Part shown: positions 18,973 to 28,456 of the stretch, in pieces
How the letters are laid out: every line of letters starts with the position of its first letter
How positions within the stretch are numbered: position 1 is the stretch's first letter
Assembly (NCBI GenBank): GCA_022483045.1
Contig: JAKVOA010000001.1
Span: forward strand, 1,406,501 to 1,470,500
DNA from: Oscillospiraceae bacterium
GTDB taxonomy: Bacteria; Bacillota; Clostridia; Oscillospirales; Acutalibacteraceae
Reading direction: 5' to 3'
DNA: 64,000 bases
Program-made: the position numbers and the translations under genes
Notes under the pieces: model-generated
Told to the model about the DNA's origin: nothing
Databases searched by the model: none
What the model saw: only the letters and a program-made list of their open reading frames with translations

Positions 18973-20089
18973 GGCGCATCCCTCTCTTCTCCAGCTTTGT
19001 TGCCAGCGCCGGCACCACTTTGGTCAGAGCAACAAAGAACACGATCGTGCCGATCATGATATTAATAATTTCGCTGGGGGCACCGATATTCGCCTGAATC
19101 GACTGCCCACCATACAGCAGGCCGCCAAAGAGCAGGCCCGCAAAAATGCAGCCGATTGGGGAACTGCCGGCAATAAAGGCAACCGACAGGCCGTTAAATC
19201 CGTTGTTTTCAAAGGCGGACAAAATAGAAATGCGGTGTGGGTTGGTGCCGGTAATCGTCAGAGCCGCCGCCAAACCGGAAAGCGCGCCGGCAATCAGCAT
19301 GGTCAGAATCACATTTTTGTTGACTGAAATGCCTGAAAATTCGGCCGCATCTCGGTTTAAACCCACCGCGCGCAGCTCATAGCCCTGTGAAGAGCGGTAC
19401 AGCAGGAACCACACAAAAATGGCCGCGGCAATCGCCACCAAAAAGCCGAAATTTACATCAGTTTTCAGCAGGACTTCTTTGAGCAGTTTATTCCTGCTAA
19501 GGGCTGCAATGCCCGCATCGCTGGTTTTCCAGTTTGGCAGCAGCATGGTGTAACTGCTGGGATTAACCGGATAGGTCGCTGTGGTATTGGGCTGATGAAA
19601 CGTGGAGGACTGCACCACAAGGTTGGAAAGGTACAGAGCAATCCAGTTAAACATAATACTAGTCAGCACTTCGTGTATACCGAATTTTGCTTTCAGCAGG
19701 CCGACAATGCCGCCCCACAGCGCACCGGCCGCCATGCCGACCACGATAACCAACGGGATTTCCAAAATCGGCGGAAAATTGCACAGGTAGCCAACCATAT
19801 TGGCCGCCAAAGCACCGACAATATACTGTCCCTCAGAGCCGATGTTAAATAAGCCGACCTTGTAGGCAAAGGCCACGCTCAGGGCTGTTAAAATAAGGGG
19901 AGTTGCCTTGATGATAACATTGGATATGTATTTTGGTCTGCCGAAAATGCCGCTAAACAGCGCACCAAACGCCGCCCCCGGGTTGTACCCTGTTACCCCC
20001 AGTACGATTGCCGCAACCGCAAAGCCGCAGAGAATCGCGATAATTGTGGAGGTAATCGGTTTTTTCAGAATCTTTACCGTTTTATCCAT
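18962..20089 (-). CDS. nupP: Nucleoside ABC transporter permease (NupP-like)
   Basis: A 375-residue permease, the larger of the two, with the family motif LFNIGSEGQY and around ten hydrophobic segments. The start overlaps the ATPase stop by 8 bp. Order BMP lipoprotein, ATPase, large permease, small permease equals nupNOPQ (yufNOPQ) of B. subtilis, a guanosine/nucleoside importer. A hydrophilic loop near 165-220 contains the QSSTFHQPN sequence expected outside the membrane. Confidence 0.88.
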   Translation of the reverse strand: MDKTVKILKKPITSTIIAILCGFAVAAIVLGVTGYNPGAAFGALFSGIFGRPKYISNVIIKATPLILTALSVAFAYKVGLFNIGSEGQYIVGALAANMVGYLCNFPPILEIPLVIVVGMAAGALWGGIVGLLKAKFGIHEVLTSIMFNWIALYLSNLVVQSSTFHQPNTTATYPVNPSSYTMLLPNWKTSDAGIAALSRNKLLKEVLLKTDVNFGFLVAIAAAIFVWFLLYRSSQGYELRAVGLNRDAAEFSGISVNKNVILTMLIAGALSGLAAALTITGTNPHRISILSAFENNGFNGLSVAFIAGSSPIGCIFAGLLFGGLLYGGQSIQANIGAPSEIINIMIGTIVFFVALTKVVPALATKLEKRGMRHAK

Positions 20090-21617
20090 TCTGTGTACCT
20101 CCCGCCATCAGCAAGCCGATCGTTTTCTCGCCCACTTCGCCCTGCTTAAAGGTACCGGCGATTTGTCCTTTATAAAGGACATCAATGGTGTCGGAAACGC
20201 TCATGATTTCGTCCAGTTCCAAAGATACCAGCAAAATGGCACGGCCACGGTCGCGCTCGCGAATCAGCGTTTTATGAACATACTCAATCGCGCCGACATC
20301 CAGCCCGCGGGTCGGCTGCACCGCAATGAGCAGGCTGGGCTCATTTGCCACCTCGCGTGCGATGATAACTTTTTGCTGGTTGCCGCCGGAAAGGCCGCGC
20401 GCCGGCTCCCCTGCACAGTTATCGGGGCGGATATCATAGTCTTTGATGAGTTGATTAGCAAAAGACTGAATCTCGCCGCGGTCGAGCATTCCTTTTTTAC
20501 AAAAAGGCTCTTCGTGATACTTTTTCTCCAGTATCATGTTTTCCGCAACGGTAAAGTCCATAACCAGACCGCGGCGCTGGCGGTCCTCATGAATGGTAGC
20601 GATTTTGTGGTCCACGACATTGCGCGGGGAAGTATTCTGTATCTCTTCCCCATTCATCTTGATGGTGCCGCTTTCGGTTTTGCACAAATTCGTAACGGCA
20701 TCGATCAGCTCTTTCTGGCCGTTGCCGTCAATGCCCGCTAACCCGACAATCTCGCCCGCGCGCACTTTCAGCGAAAGGTCTCGCACTGCCGGCACACCGC
20801 GGTCATCCTTGACGTTTAAGTGGTCGATTTCAAAAACGGTCTTGCCAGGCTTTGCAGGCGTTTTTTGCACTACCAGCTGCACCGTGTGGCCAACCATCTT
20901 GGAAGCAAGCTCTTCTTCACCTACATCTGCAACCGGAACCGTATCTACATACTTGCCGCGGCGGATAATGGTGCACATGCTGGAGCTCGCCTTAATCTCT
21001 TTCAGCTTATGGGTGATAATAATAATGGTCTTGCCGTCATCAATCAGGTTATGCAGAATATGAATCAGGTCATCAATTTCCTGCGGGGTAAGCACTGCCG
21101 TGGGTTCATCCAAAATCAGCAGGTCAGCGCCGCGGTAAAGCGCCTTTAAGATTTCAACGCGCTGCTGCATGCCAACGGAAATGTCCTGAATTTTGGCGTC
21201 CGGGTCCACTTCCAACCCATACTTTTTAACCAGTTCTTCCACTTGCCCGCGGGCTTTTTTCATATTCAGCACACCAAAGTGGCTGGTGGTTTCGTTGCCC
21301 AAAATAATGTTTTGCGTAACTGTGAAGTTGTCTACCAGCATGAAATGCTGATGCACCATGCCAATGCCGTGGGCGATTGCGACATTTGGGCTGGAGATAT
21401 TTGCTTTTTTTCCGTTTAAGTAAATTTCCCCTTCATCTGCTTGGTACAGCCCATAAAGCACATTCATCAGTGTGCTTTTGCCTGCGCCGTTTTCACCCAG
21501 CAGGGAATGGATCGTACCTTTTTTTACATTTAGGTCTACATGGTCCAGTGCACAGAAGGTACCGAAAAATTTCGTTATGCCGTGCATCTGCACTGCATAC
21601 TCGCTGCTGACCTCCAT
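20082..21617 (-). CDS. nupO: Nucleoside ABC transporter ATPase with two ABC domains (NupO-like)
   Basis: A 511-residue cytoplasmic ATPase with two nucleotide-binding domains in tandem, as in ribose/nucleoside importers. Domain 1 has GENGAGKST and LDEPTAVLTP. Domain 2 lacks a clean Walker A (GLAGIDGNGQKEL), as is usual for this family, but has the signature LSGGNQQKVIIAR. It drives the two permeases encoded directly downstream. Confidence 0.9.
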   Translation of the reverse strand: MEVSSEYAVQMHGITKFFGTFCALDHVDLNVKKGTIHSLLGENGAGKSTLMNVLYGLYQADEGEIYLNGKKANISSPNVAIAHGIGMVHQHFMLVDNFTVTQNIILGNETTSHFGVLNMKKARGQVEELVKKYGLEVDPDAKIQDISVGMQQRVEILKALYRGADLLILDEPTAVLTPQEIDDLIHILHNLIDDGKTIIIITHKLKEIKASSSMCTIIRRGKYVDTVPVADVGEEELASKMVGHTVQLVVQKTPAKPGKTVFEIDHLNVKDDRGVPAVRDLSLKVRAGEIVGLAGIDGNGQKELIDAVTNLCKTESGTIKMNGEEIQNTSPRNVVDHKIATIHEDRQRRGLVMDFTVAENMILEKKYHEEPFCKKGMLDRGEIQSFANQLIKDYDIRPDNCAGEPARGLSGGNQQKVIIAREVANEPSLLIAVQPTRGLDVGAIEYVHKTLIRERDRGRAILLVSLELDEIMSVSDTIDVLYKGQIAGTFKQGEVGEKTIGLLMAGGTQNG

Positions 21618-21653
21618 TTTGACTTACCTCCGCGTGGTATCGTAAAAATTCTG

Positions 21654-21690
21654 AAAAAAGCGGGGCGCCCGAAAAGGACGCCTCGCTCTT
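21654..21690 (-). terminator. Terminator/attenuator between the BMP lipoprotein and ATPase genes
   Basis: GC-rich inverted repeat (AGCGAGGCGTCC/GGGCGCCCCGCT) followed by TTTTTT on the minus strand. Partial termination here would give more binding protein than ATPase and permease, a common layout for importers. Confidence 0.7.
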
Positions 21691-21735
21691 GAGGAACTCA
21701 TCAGGAAGCTCCCCTACCCTGCAAGTCCTTTTACT

Positions 21736-22824
21736 TTACAGAGTCTTCTGGTACTTGGTAAATTCATCCTTAGTCGCCGGCGGCACGATCTTGCCGCTCT
21801 TAATGTCCGCTTCTACCTTCATAGCTGCATTGTAAGTGGCGTCGCCCATCAGCTTGTGCTCCGTAGGAATACCGACTGCATCTTCTGTCAAGCCGTAGGT
21901 ATAGGTCTTTGCACCGATTTTTTCGCCGTTCATCGATTTTTTAGAGACATCCTCAACTGCAGAGTGCACCAGCTTCAGTGCAGAGGTCAGCACATTGCTC
22001 GGTGCAAGGTAAGCCTGGTCGCGGTCAACACCGATAGCGTACTTGCCGCTGTCTTTTGCTGCGCTGATGACACCAACACCGACACCGCCGGCTGCATGGA
22101 ACACAATGTCGCAGCCACTGGAGTACATGCTGTTTGCGATTGCCTTGCCCTTGGAAGAATCCGAGAAGCTCTCTGCATACTGTGCATTGACTGTAATGGT
22201 CTTTTTCAGTTCTTTTGCAGCGTATGCGACACCGGCTTTGTAGCCATACTCAAACTGGTCAATGATGTTGCTGCTAATGCCGCCGACAAAACCGACTTTG
22301 CCAGTCTTTGTTGTTTTGCCCGCGATGTAGCCGACAATAAAGGAAGGCTCCTGTGCGCGGAACATCACGCCGGTTACGTTCTTCGGCATGGAAGAAGCAT
22401 CGTAGCCATTGTCGACGATAGCATAGTTGATATCGGGGTTTGCCTTTGCAGCTGTGCCGATTGCCTTTGCCATGGCAAAGCCGACGCCCCAGATAAGCTT
22501 TGCATCGTCATCTGCAGCCTTGTCCAAGTTGGTTGCATAGTCGCTTTCCTGCTTGGATTCCATATAGTTGACATCCGCGCCGGTTGCTTTCTTCAGGTTC
22601 TGCAGTCCCTCCCAAGATGACTGGTTGAAAGACTGGTCGTTGACTCCGCCGGTATCGGTTACCATGCGGATTTTGTAGCCCTGGCCGCTGGCAGAAGCAG
22701 CACTGCCCGCTGCGCTGGTGCCAGAGGTGCTTCCGGAACTGCTTGCAGCACCGCCGCAGGCGGTCGCTGACACAGCGATTGCGCCGGCCAAAACGGCGGC
22801 CAGCAGTTTCTTCATCTTTTTCAT
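21736..22824 (-). CDS. nupN: BMP-family nucleoside-binding lipoprotein
   Basis: Extracellular substrate-binding lipoprotein of 362 residues. It has a basic N-terminus, a hydrophobic stretch and a lipobox ending at Cys23 (SATACGG), followed by a Ser/Gly/Ala-rich linker. The mature part has the BMP motifs GGVNDQSFNQSSWEG and GVDRDQAYL. It captures nucleosides for the NupOPQ transporter. An AGGAGG ribosome binding site precedes the start. Confidence 0.93.
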   Translation of the reverse strand: MKKMKKLLAAVLAGAIAVSATACGGAASSSGSTSGTSAAGSAASASGQGYKIRMVTDTGGVNDQSFNQSSWEGLQNLKKATGADVNYMESKQESDYATNLDKAADDDAKLIWGVGFAMAKAIGTAAKANPDINYAIVDNGYDASSMPKNVTGVMFRAQEPSFIVGYIAGKTTKTGKVGFVGGISSNIIDQFEYGYKAGVAYAAKELKKTITVNAQYAESFSDSSKGKAIANSMYSSGCDIVFHAAGGVGVGVISAAKDSGKYAIGVDRDQAYLAPSNVLTSALKLVHSAVEDVSKKSMNGEKIGAKTYTYGLTEDAVGIPTEHKLMGDATYNAAMKVEADIKSGKIVPPATKDEFTKYQKTL

Positions 22825-22945
22825 TTCGATAATCCTCCTGTTTCTAAAAACAGATCCCTAAAATGATTCAAAATCCCATTCCCGCACACCGTGCAGGCGG
22901 CAGAGGACGCAGATTTCGTAGCAAAATAAAATACATACCGAAGGC

Positions 22946-24112
22946 TCAGCGCAGAATCTGATGCAGACGGGAAGTACCCGTGATTTTCTGCGGAACATCG
23001 AATGCGTCCAAAATAGTAGCGCCGATATCGGCAAAAGTCGGCAGAGTGCCAAGATTGGTGCCGGCTTTAACGCCCGGCCCGGCAATGACCCACGGCGTGT
23101 ACTCACGGGAATGGTCCGTGCTGGGGGTGCTGGGGTCGCAGCCGTGATCTGCAGTAAACATCATCAAGTCCTCAGGACCAAGGTGCTCCAAAAGAGCAGG
23201 CAGAGCTTTATCTACTGTGGTCAGCGCGCGGGCATAGCCCTCTACATCATTGCGGTGTCCGTACAGCATATCAAAATCCACCAAATTAACAAAGCACAGG
23301 CCGTTAAAATCGCGCTCGGTCAACGCAATCGTCTTTTGAATACCCTCGTCGTTGCCCGTCGTGCGGGTAAACTCTGTGACGCCGCGCCCCGCGAAAATAT
23401 CGTTGATTTTACCTACGGCAATCACATCTTTGCCGGATTCTGAAAGCTGGTCAAGCATGGTCACCGCGGTGGGCTGCAGCGAAAAGTCATGGCGGCGGGT
23501 TGTGCGCGTGTAATTGGGCCATGTGCCAACATACGGCCGTGCAATAACCCGGCCGACGCTGTTTTCCCCGGTGAGCAGTTCACGGGCAATTTGACAGTCT
23601 TTATACAGTTCCTCTACCGGAATGGTCTCTTCATGCGCTGCAATCTGAAACACGCTGTCGGCAGAAGTATAGACAATCAGCGCGCCTGTTTTCTGCTGCT
23701 CTCTGCCGTACTCCTTGATAACTTCCGTACCAGAATAGGGCTTGTTGCACAAGACCCCGCGGCCGGTGCGCCGGCTGAATTCCTGCAGCAGGTCCTGCGG
23801 AAAACCGTTGGGGTAAGTCGGCATTGGTGTTTTTGAGTTAATGCCGGCAATTTCCCAGTGGCCGGTAGTGGTGTCTTTTCCTTTGGAAACCTCTGTCATG
23901 CGCGCAAAAGCGCCCGCCGGATGCTCTACAGCTGGGCGGCAGGAAACACCATCTATATTGAAAAGGCCAAGTTCCTGCATATTCGGCATGGCAAAACATG
24001 GGCTGGAGGACGCTGCTGCCAGCGTATTGCTGCCCGCGTCGCCGTAATCTGCAGCGTCCGGCGCCTCGCCGATGCCTACGCTGTCAAGTACAATTAAAAA
24101 GATTCTCTTCAA
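22946..24112 (-). CDS. deoB: Phosphopentomutase
   Basis: Interconverts (deoxy)ribose-1- and 5-phosphate, linking nucleoside phosphorolysis to the aldolase DeoC. The protein has the alkaline-phosphatase-superfamily metal motifs at the N-terminus (RIFLIVLDSVGIGEAPDA) and near the C-terminus (MFTADHGCDP and DHSREYTPW). No ATG precedes the conserved N-terminus at a suitable place; a TTG at 24112 gives 388 residues, the usual length, with a GGAGG 13 bases upstream. The open frame extends 67 codons further upstream, but that part does not look like DeoB. Confidence 0.9.
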   Translation of the reverse strand: MKRIFLIVLDSVGIGEAPDAADYGDAGSNTLAAASSSPCFAMPNMQELGLFNIDGVSCRPAVEHPAGAFARMTEVSKGKDTTTGHWEIAGINSKTPMPTYPNGFPQDLLQEFSRRTGRGVLCNKPYSGTEVIKEYGREQQKTGALIVYTSADSVFQIAAHEETIPVEELYKDCQIARELLTGENSVGRVIARPYVGTWPNYTRTTRRHDFSLQPTAVTMLDQLSESGKDVIAVGKINDIFAGRGVTEFTRTTGNDEGIQKTIALTERDFNGLCFVNLVDFDMLYGHRNDVEGYARALTTVDKALPALLEHLGPEDLMMFTADHGCDPSTPSTDHSREYTPWVIAGPGVKAGTNLGTLPTFADIGATILDAFDVPQKITGTSRLHQILR

Positions 24113-24890
24113 AGCTGTATTGACGCCTCCCAAAAAATCTGCAGGAACCGCATCAAGCGAGCCTGCACAAAAATAGACGCTATCTAATTGTGTAAATATT
24201 AAATAACTACCGTCCATATTATAATACAATCTTTGTGATATTGCTATCCCAAATATGAAAAAAAGAACGTAAAAAGTCGCATTCCAGTTTATTTGGAAAA
24301 GAATGTGGTACATAGGAACATCTATATAAATAAATTACCAAAAATTTTTTTGTTTTATTCGTAAAACTCATTTTAAGGCGTTTTTTCTTCTTTTGTGCTG
24401 CTGTCCCGTTTTTGCTTTATTTCACTATCTCTTTAGCAAGCTTATTCGTTAAAGTGATGCATTGCAGTGTGATTTTATTTCGGTTTCTTGTGTATTGCAC
24501 ACAAATTTGCTCCGTACATTCTCTTGTTTCACGTGCGGTGCCATTCGTGTTTTTTCATTTCCCCTGTTGATTCTTGTGTAAAAACGCCGCCGCGCATTTC
24601 CATTTTTTCGGGTGCCGATACCTAAAGAGAAGCATGAGAAAATCGAGCAAAAGACAGCTTTTCTGCTCCCTGCGCAGGCAGGGAGCAGACTGCACAAGTG
24701 GTCAGACAACTTGCGGTACAAAAAAGCAGTATCAAAACAGGTGATTTTGACAGCAGGTAACGCGCAAAGTCCCCCTCTCTGATACCCTTTGCCGCATAAA
24801 GGCACTCATACATTTTTCATGAAGTGGAATTTTTATCCGCAAAAAAGCGGCGAAACCGTATGGAAAAATACGCTTCCGCTGCTTTTATTT
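24113..24890. other. About 780 bp without a convincing gene
   Basis: AT-rich stretch between deoB and the proC terminator. Open frames here (for example 24449-24805 minus) are Cys-rich and low in complexity, have no ribosome binding site and match nothing I recognise. It holds a TATAAT-type -10 element about 120 bp before deoB and, at 24660-24685, a perfect 11 bp stem (CTGCTCCCTGC/GCAGGGAGCAG) with a short loop and no T run. A structured RNA is possible but I recognise none. Confidence 0.5.
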
Positions 24891-24893
24891 TCT
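24838..24893 (-). terminator. Intrinsic terminator after proC
   Basis: Minus-strand imperfect stem AAAAGCAGCGGAA/TTTCGCCGCTTTT with a stable inner hairpin, then TTTTTT. Confidence 0.75.
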
Positions 24894-24928
24894 GCAGAAT
24901 ATACTGAATGATTATCTGACGTGTTGTT

Positions 24929-25720
24929 TTACATTCCTTTGGATTTATCGCTGCAGGCTTTCATAGCGTCCATGACACAGCCGCGCAGGCCCTTTTCCTC
25001 CAATACGCGCACAGCCGCTATGGTTGTGCCTGCCGGAGAGCAAACCATATCTTTCAGCTCGCCTGGGTGCTTGCCGGTTTCCAGTACCATTTTGGCGCTG
25101 CCAAGCACCGACTGCGCAGCAAAGGTATATGCCTGTTTGCGCGGCATGCCGTCGGCAACTGCCGCGTCCGCCATGGCCTCAATAAACAGAAAGACATACG
25201 CTGGGGAACTGCCGCTGACCGCGGTAACCGCATCCATCAAGTTTTCGGGAACGACTTCGGCTTTGCCAAAACTGCGCAGCACCCGCAGTGCACGCTCCAA
25301 AAGTGCAGGAGTTATTTCTTCGTTGGGGCACACCGCTGTAATCCCCTCGCCCACCATGGCCGGTGTATTTGGCATAGTGCGGATAATCGGCACCTGGCCG
25401 CCAAACTGCTCGCCAAGCCATGCAAGTGTTTTGCCCGGTGCAATGGTGATAATCAACTGGTTGGAAATGCTGCCGCGGATTTGGGCAATCACAGTTTCAT
25501 AGAACTGCGGTTTTACCGCCAAGACCAAAACATCAGAGGCTTCTGCTACTGCCTGATTATTCTGTGTCGTGGAAATGCCGTACTGCGCTTTTGCCTTTTC
25601 CAGTGTTTCCGCTGTGCGGGCAGAGGCGGTAATCTCCACCGGTTTGCAAAGGCCGTTCTTTAAAATACCAGCAATCATGGCTTTTGCCATATTGCCACAG
25701 CCGATAAATCCAATTTTCAT
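24929..25720 (-). CDS. proC: Pyrroline-5-carboxylate reductase
   Basis: Last step of proline synthesis, an NAD(P)H-dependent reduction of pyrroline-5-carboxylate. The 263-residue protein starts with the dinucleotide fold MKIGFIGCGNMAKAM and ends with the helical domain containing SGSSPAYVF and the conserved SPAGTT near the C-terminus. The start at 25720 is chosen for the AAGGAG nine bases upstream; the longer frame lacks any proC similarity. Confidence 0.97.
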   Translation of the reverse strand: MKIGFIGCGNMAKAMIAGILKNGLCKPVEITASARTAETLEKAKAQYGISTTQNNQAVAEASDVLVLAVKPQFYETVIAQIRGSISNQLIITIAPGKTLAWLGEQFGGQVPIIRTMPNTPAMVGEGITAVCPNEEITPALLERALRVLRSFGKAEVVPENLMDAVTAVSGSSPAYVFLFIEAMADAAVADGMPRKQAYTFAAQSVLGSAKMVLETGKHPGELKDMVCSPAGTTIAAVRVLEEKGLRGCVMDAMKACSDKSKGM

Positions 25721-25891
25721 AACGGATGGCTCCTTTTCATTTTTTAATTCATGACTGTTTCTATTGTAAAAGGATTTTTGCAAAAGAGCAAGGCTTTCCT
25801 TGCAACAGATTCTCTTTCTGAATTTCCAGCTGATCTATGGTATAATAGAAATAAAAATCTGCGGGCCGCACAAAGAGGAGGGAAAAAGCGT

Positions 25892-26566
25892 TTGTATAAA
25901 ATTTTGATTGTAGAGGACGACAGCATTATTGCCAGCGCGATCGCCAAGCATCTCGCCGCATGGGGACTGCAGGCCGTTTTGATTAAGGACTTTCAGCATG
26001 TAACCGAAACATTTGCCAAAGAGGACCCTCAGCTTGTTTTAATGGACATTACTCTTCCCTTTTTTAATGGCTACCATTGGTGCGAAGAGATCCGCCGCAT
26101 TTCTAAAGTGCCGATTATCTTTCTCTCTTCAGCATCTGACAATATGAATATCGTCATGGCGATGAACATGGGCGGCGATGATTTTATAGCTAAGCCCTTT
26201 GATATCAATGTATTGACAGCAAAAATACAAGCGGTGCTGCGGCGCACCTATGACTTTGGCGCACCGGCAAATTTAATTGAACATGCGGGCGCTATTTTAA
26301 ACCTCTCGGACGCGACCTTTTCTTTTTCGGACCAAAAGCTCTCGCTGAGCAAAAATGAGCTGAAAATTCTACAGGCACTGATGGAAAACAAGGGCCATGT
26401 CGTGCGGCGTGAGGACCTGATGACTCGCCTGTGGGAAACCGACAGCTATGTGGATGAAAACACCCTGACGGTCAACATCAACCGTCTGCGGCGCAAGTTG
26501 GAGGAACTGGGACTTTCCGATTTCATTGTGACAAAGAAAGGGCTCGGCTATATGGTGAAAGCATGA
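25892..26566 (+). CDS. OmpR/PhoB-type response regulator (BceR-like)
   Basis: A 224-residue response regulator. The receiver domain has the acidic pocket at EDD (8-10) and the phosphorylation site Asp52 (VLMDITLP); the winged-helix DNA-binding domain covers about 125-224. The start is a TTG eight bases after an AGGAGG site; no ATG fits the conserved KILIVEDD beginning. It overlaps the kinase gene by 4 bp and is followed by a Bce-type ABC transporter preceded by a matching operator, so it is most likely a BceR/antimicrobial-peptide regulator. Confidence 0.88.
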   Translation: MYKILIVEDDSIIASAIAKHLAAWGLQAVLIKDFQHVTETFAKEDPQLVLMDITLPFFNGYHWCEEIRRISKVPIIFLSSASDNMNIVMAMNMGGDDFIAKPFDINVLTAKIQAVLRRTYDFGAPANLIEHAGAILNLSDATFSFSDQKLSLSKNELKILQALMENKGHVVRREDLMTRLWETDSYVDENTLTVNINRLRRKLEELGLSDFIVTKKGLGYMVKA

Positions 26567-27552
26567 AACTCTTTTTTTCTTATCTGCAAATGCACCACAA
26601 GTCTCTTTTATTTATCGGCGCCTCTGCGCTTATTTTTCTAATGATTTTTTCGCTGTACGACCTGCCGTTTACAGCAGTGGGCTATGCGGCAGCGCTGTCT
26701 GTCTGCTGCGGGGCTGTGATTGGTCTGCTCGATTTTTTGAACTTTCGCAAAAAGCATTTCTGGCTGCAAAAGCTGCAGAAACAGATTATGTTTGGTCTGG
26801 ATATTCTGCCGCAGCCGCGCACGCTGGTGGAAAAAGACTACCAGGAACTGCTGCAGGCCCTATTTTCCTATACGGCAGACCTGACCACAGAATATGACCG
26901 CAGCCACTGTGAAATGACCGATTACTATACCCTGTGGGCACACCAGATCAAGACCCCGATTGCGGCCATGCGCATTCTTTTGCAGTCTGACCAGGGACCA
27001 GACCACGACGCCCTGTGCGACTGCCTATTTCACATTGAAGAATACGTGAATATGGTGCTCTCTTATGTACGGCTGAATGAAAGCGGCAGTGACTTTGTGA
27101 TAAAAATGTGTTCCTTAGACGCCATTGTGCGGGGAGTGATCCATAAATATGCGCCGCTGTTTATCCGCAAAAAAGTTGCTCTGCATTACCAGCCGATTTC
27201 CTGTACGGTGCTGACCGACGAAAAGTGGCTCTCTTTCGTGATTGAGCAAGTACTTTCTAATGCGCTGAAGTACACGCCCAGCGGCAGTGTTTCTATCTAT
27301 CTAGAAGAACCGGAAACACTGGTGATTGCCGACACTGGCATCGGTATTGCGCCGGAAGACCTGCCGCGTATCGGACAAAAGGGCTTTACCGGCTACAATG
27401 GCCGTATGGATAAAAAATCGACCGGCATCGGGCTGTACCTGTGCCGCAGAATTTTGAAAAAGCTTTCGCACACTTTTTCCATTTCATCGGAAGCAGGCAA
27501 AGGCACCGCTGTAAGAATCGGTCTGCAGTACAGCAAAATCAAAATGGAATGA
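26563..27552 (+). CDS. Intramembrane-sensing histidine kinase (BceS-like)
   Basis: Sensor kinase of 329 residues with two N-terminal membrane helices (about 14-32 and 37-57) joined by an extracellular turn of only a few residues, so it has no real sensor domain. The phosphoacceptor is His127 in AHQIKTPI, typical of BceS-type kinases, followed by an HATPase domain (DTGIGIAPEDLPRI, GIGLYL). Such kinases detect peptide antibiotics through their partner ABC transporter, which is encoded next door. Confidence 0.88.
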   Translation: MKLFFSYLQMHHKSLLFIGASALIFLMIFSLYDLPFTAVGYAAALSVCCGAVIGLLDFLNFRKKHFWLQKLQKQIMFGLDILPQPRTLVEKDYQELLQALFSYTADLTTEYDRSHCEMTDYYTLWAHQIKTPIAAMRILLQSDQGPDHDALCDCLFHIEEYVNMVLSYVRLNESGSDFVIKMCSLDAIVRGVIHKYAPLFIRKKVALHYQPISCTVLTDEKWLSFVIEQVLSNALKYTPSGSVSIYLEEPETLVIADTGIGIAPEDLPRIGQKGFTGYNGRMDKKSTGIGLYLCRRILKKLSHTFSISSEAGKGTAVRIGLQYSKIKME

Positions 27553-27567
27553 CACGGTTTGTGCCCC

Positions 27568-27589
27568 AATCTTACACACCTGTAAGGTT
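27568..27589. promoter_or_regulatory. BceR-type operator
   Basis: Inverted repeat CAATCTTACA-N4-TGTAAGGTTG. The core TTACA-N4-TGTAA equals the TNACA-N4-TGTAA binding consensus known for BceR-like regulators. It lies upstream of the transporter promoter (TATACT at 27639-27644, with a weak -35), as expected for an activator site. Confidence 0.8.
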
Positions 27590-27678
27590 GAGGCGCATTT
27601 TGTAAGCTGCTTCTATGGCAGCGCCGCGTTTCTTCCTCTATACTAGATTTATCAGCAAAACAGAGGAGGAACATGACA

Positions 27679-28446
27679 ATGTCATTTCTTGAAGTAAGCA
27701 ATCTAAAAAAAATATATACGACCCGCTTGGGCGGGACCCATGTGCAGGCGCTGAGCAACGTTACTTTTTCGGTAGAGCGCGGCGAATATGTCGCCATCAT
27801 GGGCGAAAGCGGCAGCGGCAAAACGACGCTGCTGAACATTTTGGCCGCACTGGACACCCCTACCTCGGGGCAGGTCACGCTGGACGGAAAAAAACTTTCC
27901 GACTTAAAAGAAAAAGAGCTCTCGGCGTACCGCCGCAGAAATTTAGGCTTTGTTTTTCAGGACTTTAACCTGCTGGACAACTTTTCCCTGCAGGACAACA
28001 TCTTTTTGCCCCTCGTCCTTTCCGGCGAAAGCTACCCGGAAATGAAAAAGCAACTGGACCCGATTGCACAGGAACTGGGCATTGCTGATATTATACAGAA
28101 ATACCCTTATGAGGTTTCTGGCGGGCAAAAACAGCGCGCCGCTGTGGCGCGCGCCATCATCACCAAACCAAAGCTGCTGTTGGCCGATGAACCAACCGGT
28201 GCTTTGGACTCCCGCTCTGCCGATGCTCTAATGCAGATTTTCGGCAGGCTCAATGCCGCCGGCCAAACCATTGTGATGGTTACCCACAGTGTGCGGGCCG
28301 CCAGCAACGCACAGCGCGTTTTGTTTATCCGCGACGGCGAAGTCTTTCATCAGGTGTACCGCGGCAAACACAGCACTGAAGAAATGTTTGCCCTGATTTC
28401 CGACACCCTTACTTTAATTGCAACGGGCGGTGAAAAGGATGCGTAA
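27679..28446 (+). CDS. BceA-type ABC transporter ATP-binding protein
   Basis: ATPase of a peptide-antibiotic sensing/detoxification transporter: Walker A GESGSGKTT, signature VSGGQKQRAAVARA, Walker B LLADEPTGALD. The second of two nearby ATG codons is chosen because it lies nine bases after AGGAGG, whereas the first (27673) is only three. The gene overlaps the permease frame upstream of the chosen permease start. It probably signals drug flux to the adjacent kinase, as BceAB does. Confidence 0.9.
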   Translation: MSFLEVSNLKKIYTTRLGGTHVQALSNVTFSVERGEYVAIMGESGSGKTTLLNILAALDTPTSGQVTLDGKKLSDLKEKELSAYRRRNLGFVFQDFNLLDNFSLQDNIFLPLVLSGESYPEMKKQLDPIAQELGIADIIQKYPYEVSGGQKQRAAVARAIITKPKLLLADEPTGALDSRSADALMQIFGRLNAAGQTIVMVTHSVRAASNAQRVLFIRDGEVFHQVYRGKHSTEEMFALISDTLTLIATGGEKDA

Positions 28447-28456
28447 AGGTTTTTAC

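Noticed and set aside
22946-24313. Longer DeoB starting at 24313
   Set aside because: The extra N-terminal sequence has no DeoB similarity and lacks a ribosome binding site; the TTG at 24112 gives the normal length.
24449-24805. 118-codon open frame on the minus strand in the deoB-proC gap
   Set aside because: No ribosome binding site, odd composition rich in Cys and Arg, no recognisable family; overlaps a hairpin.
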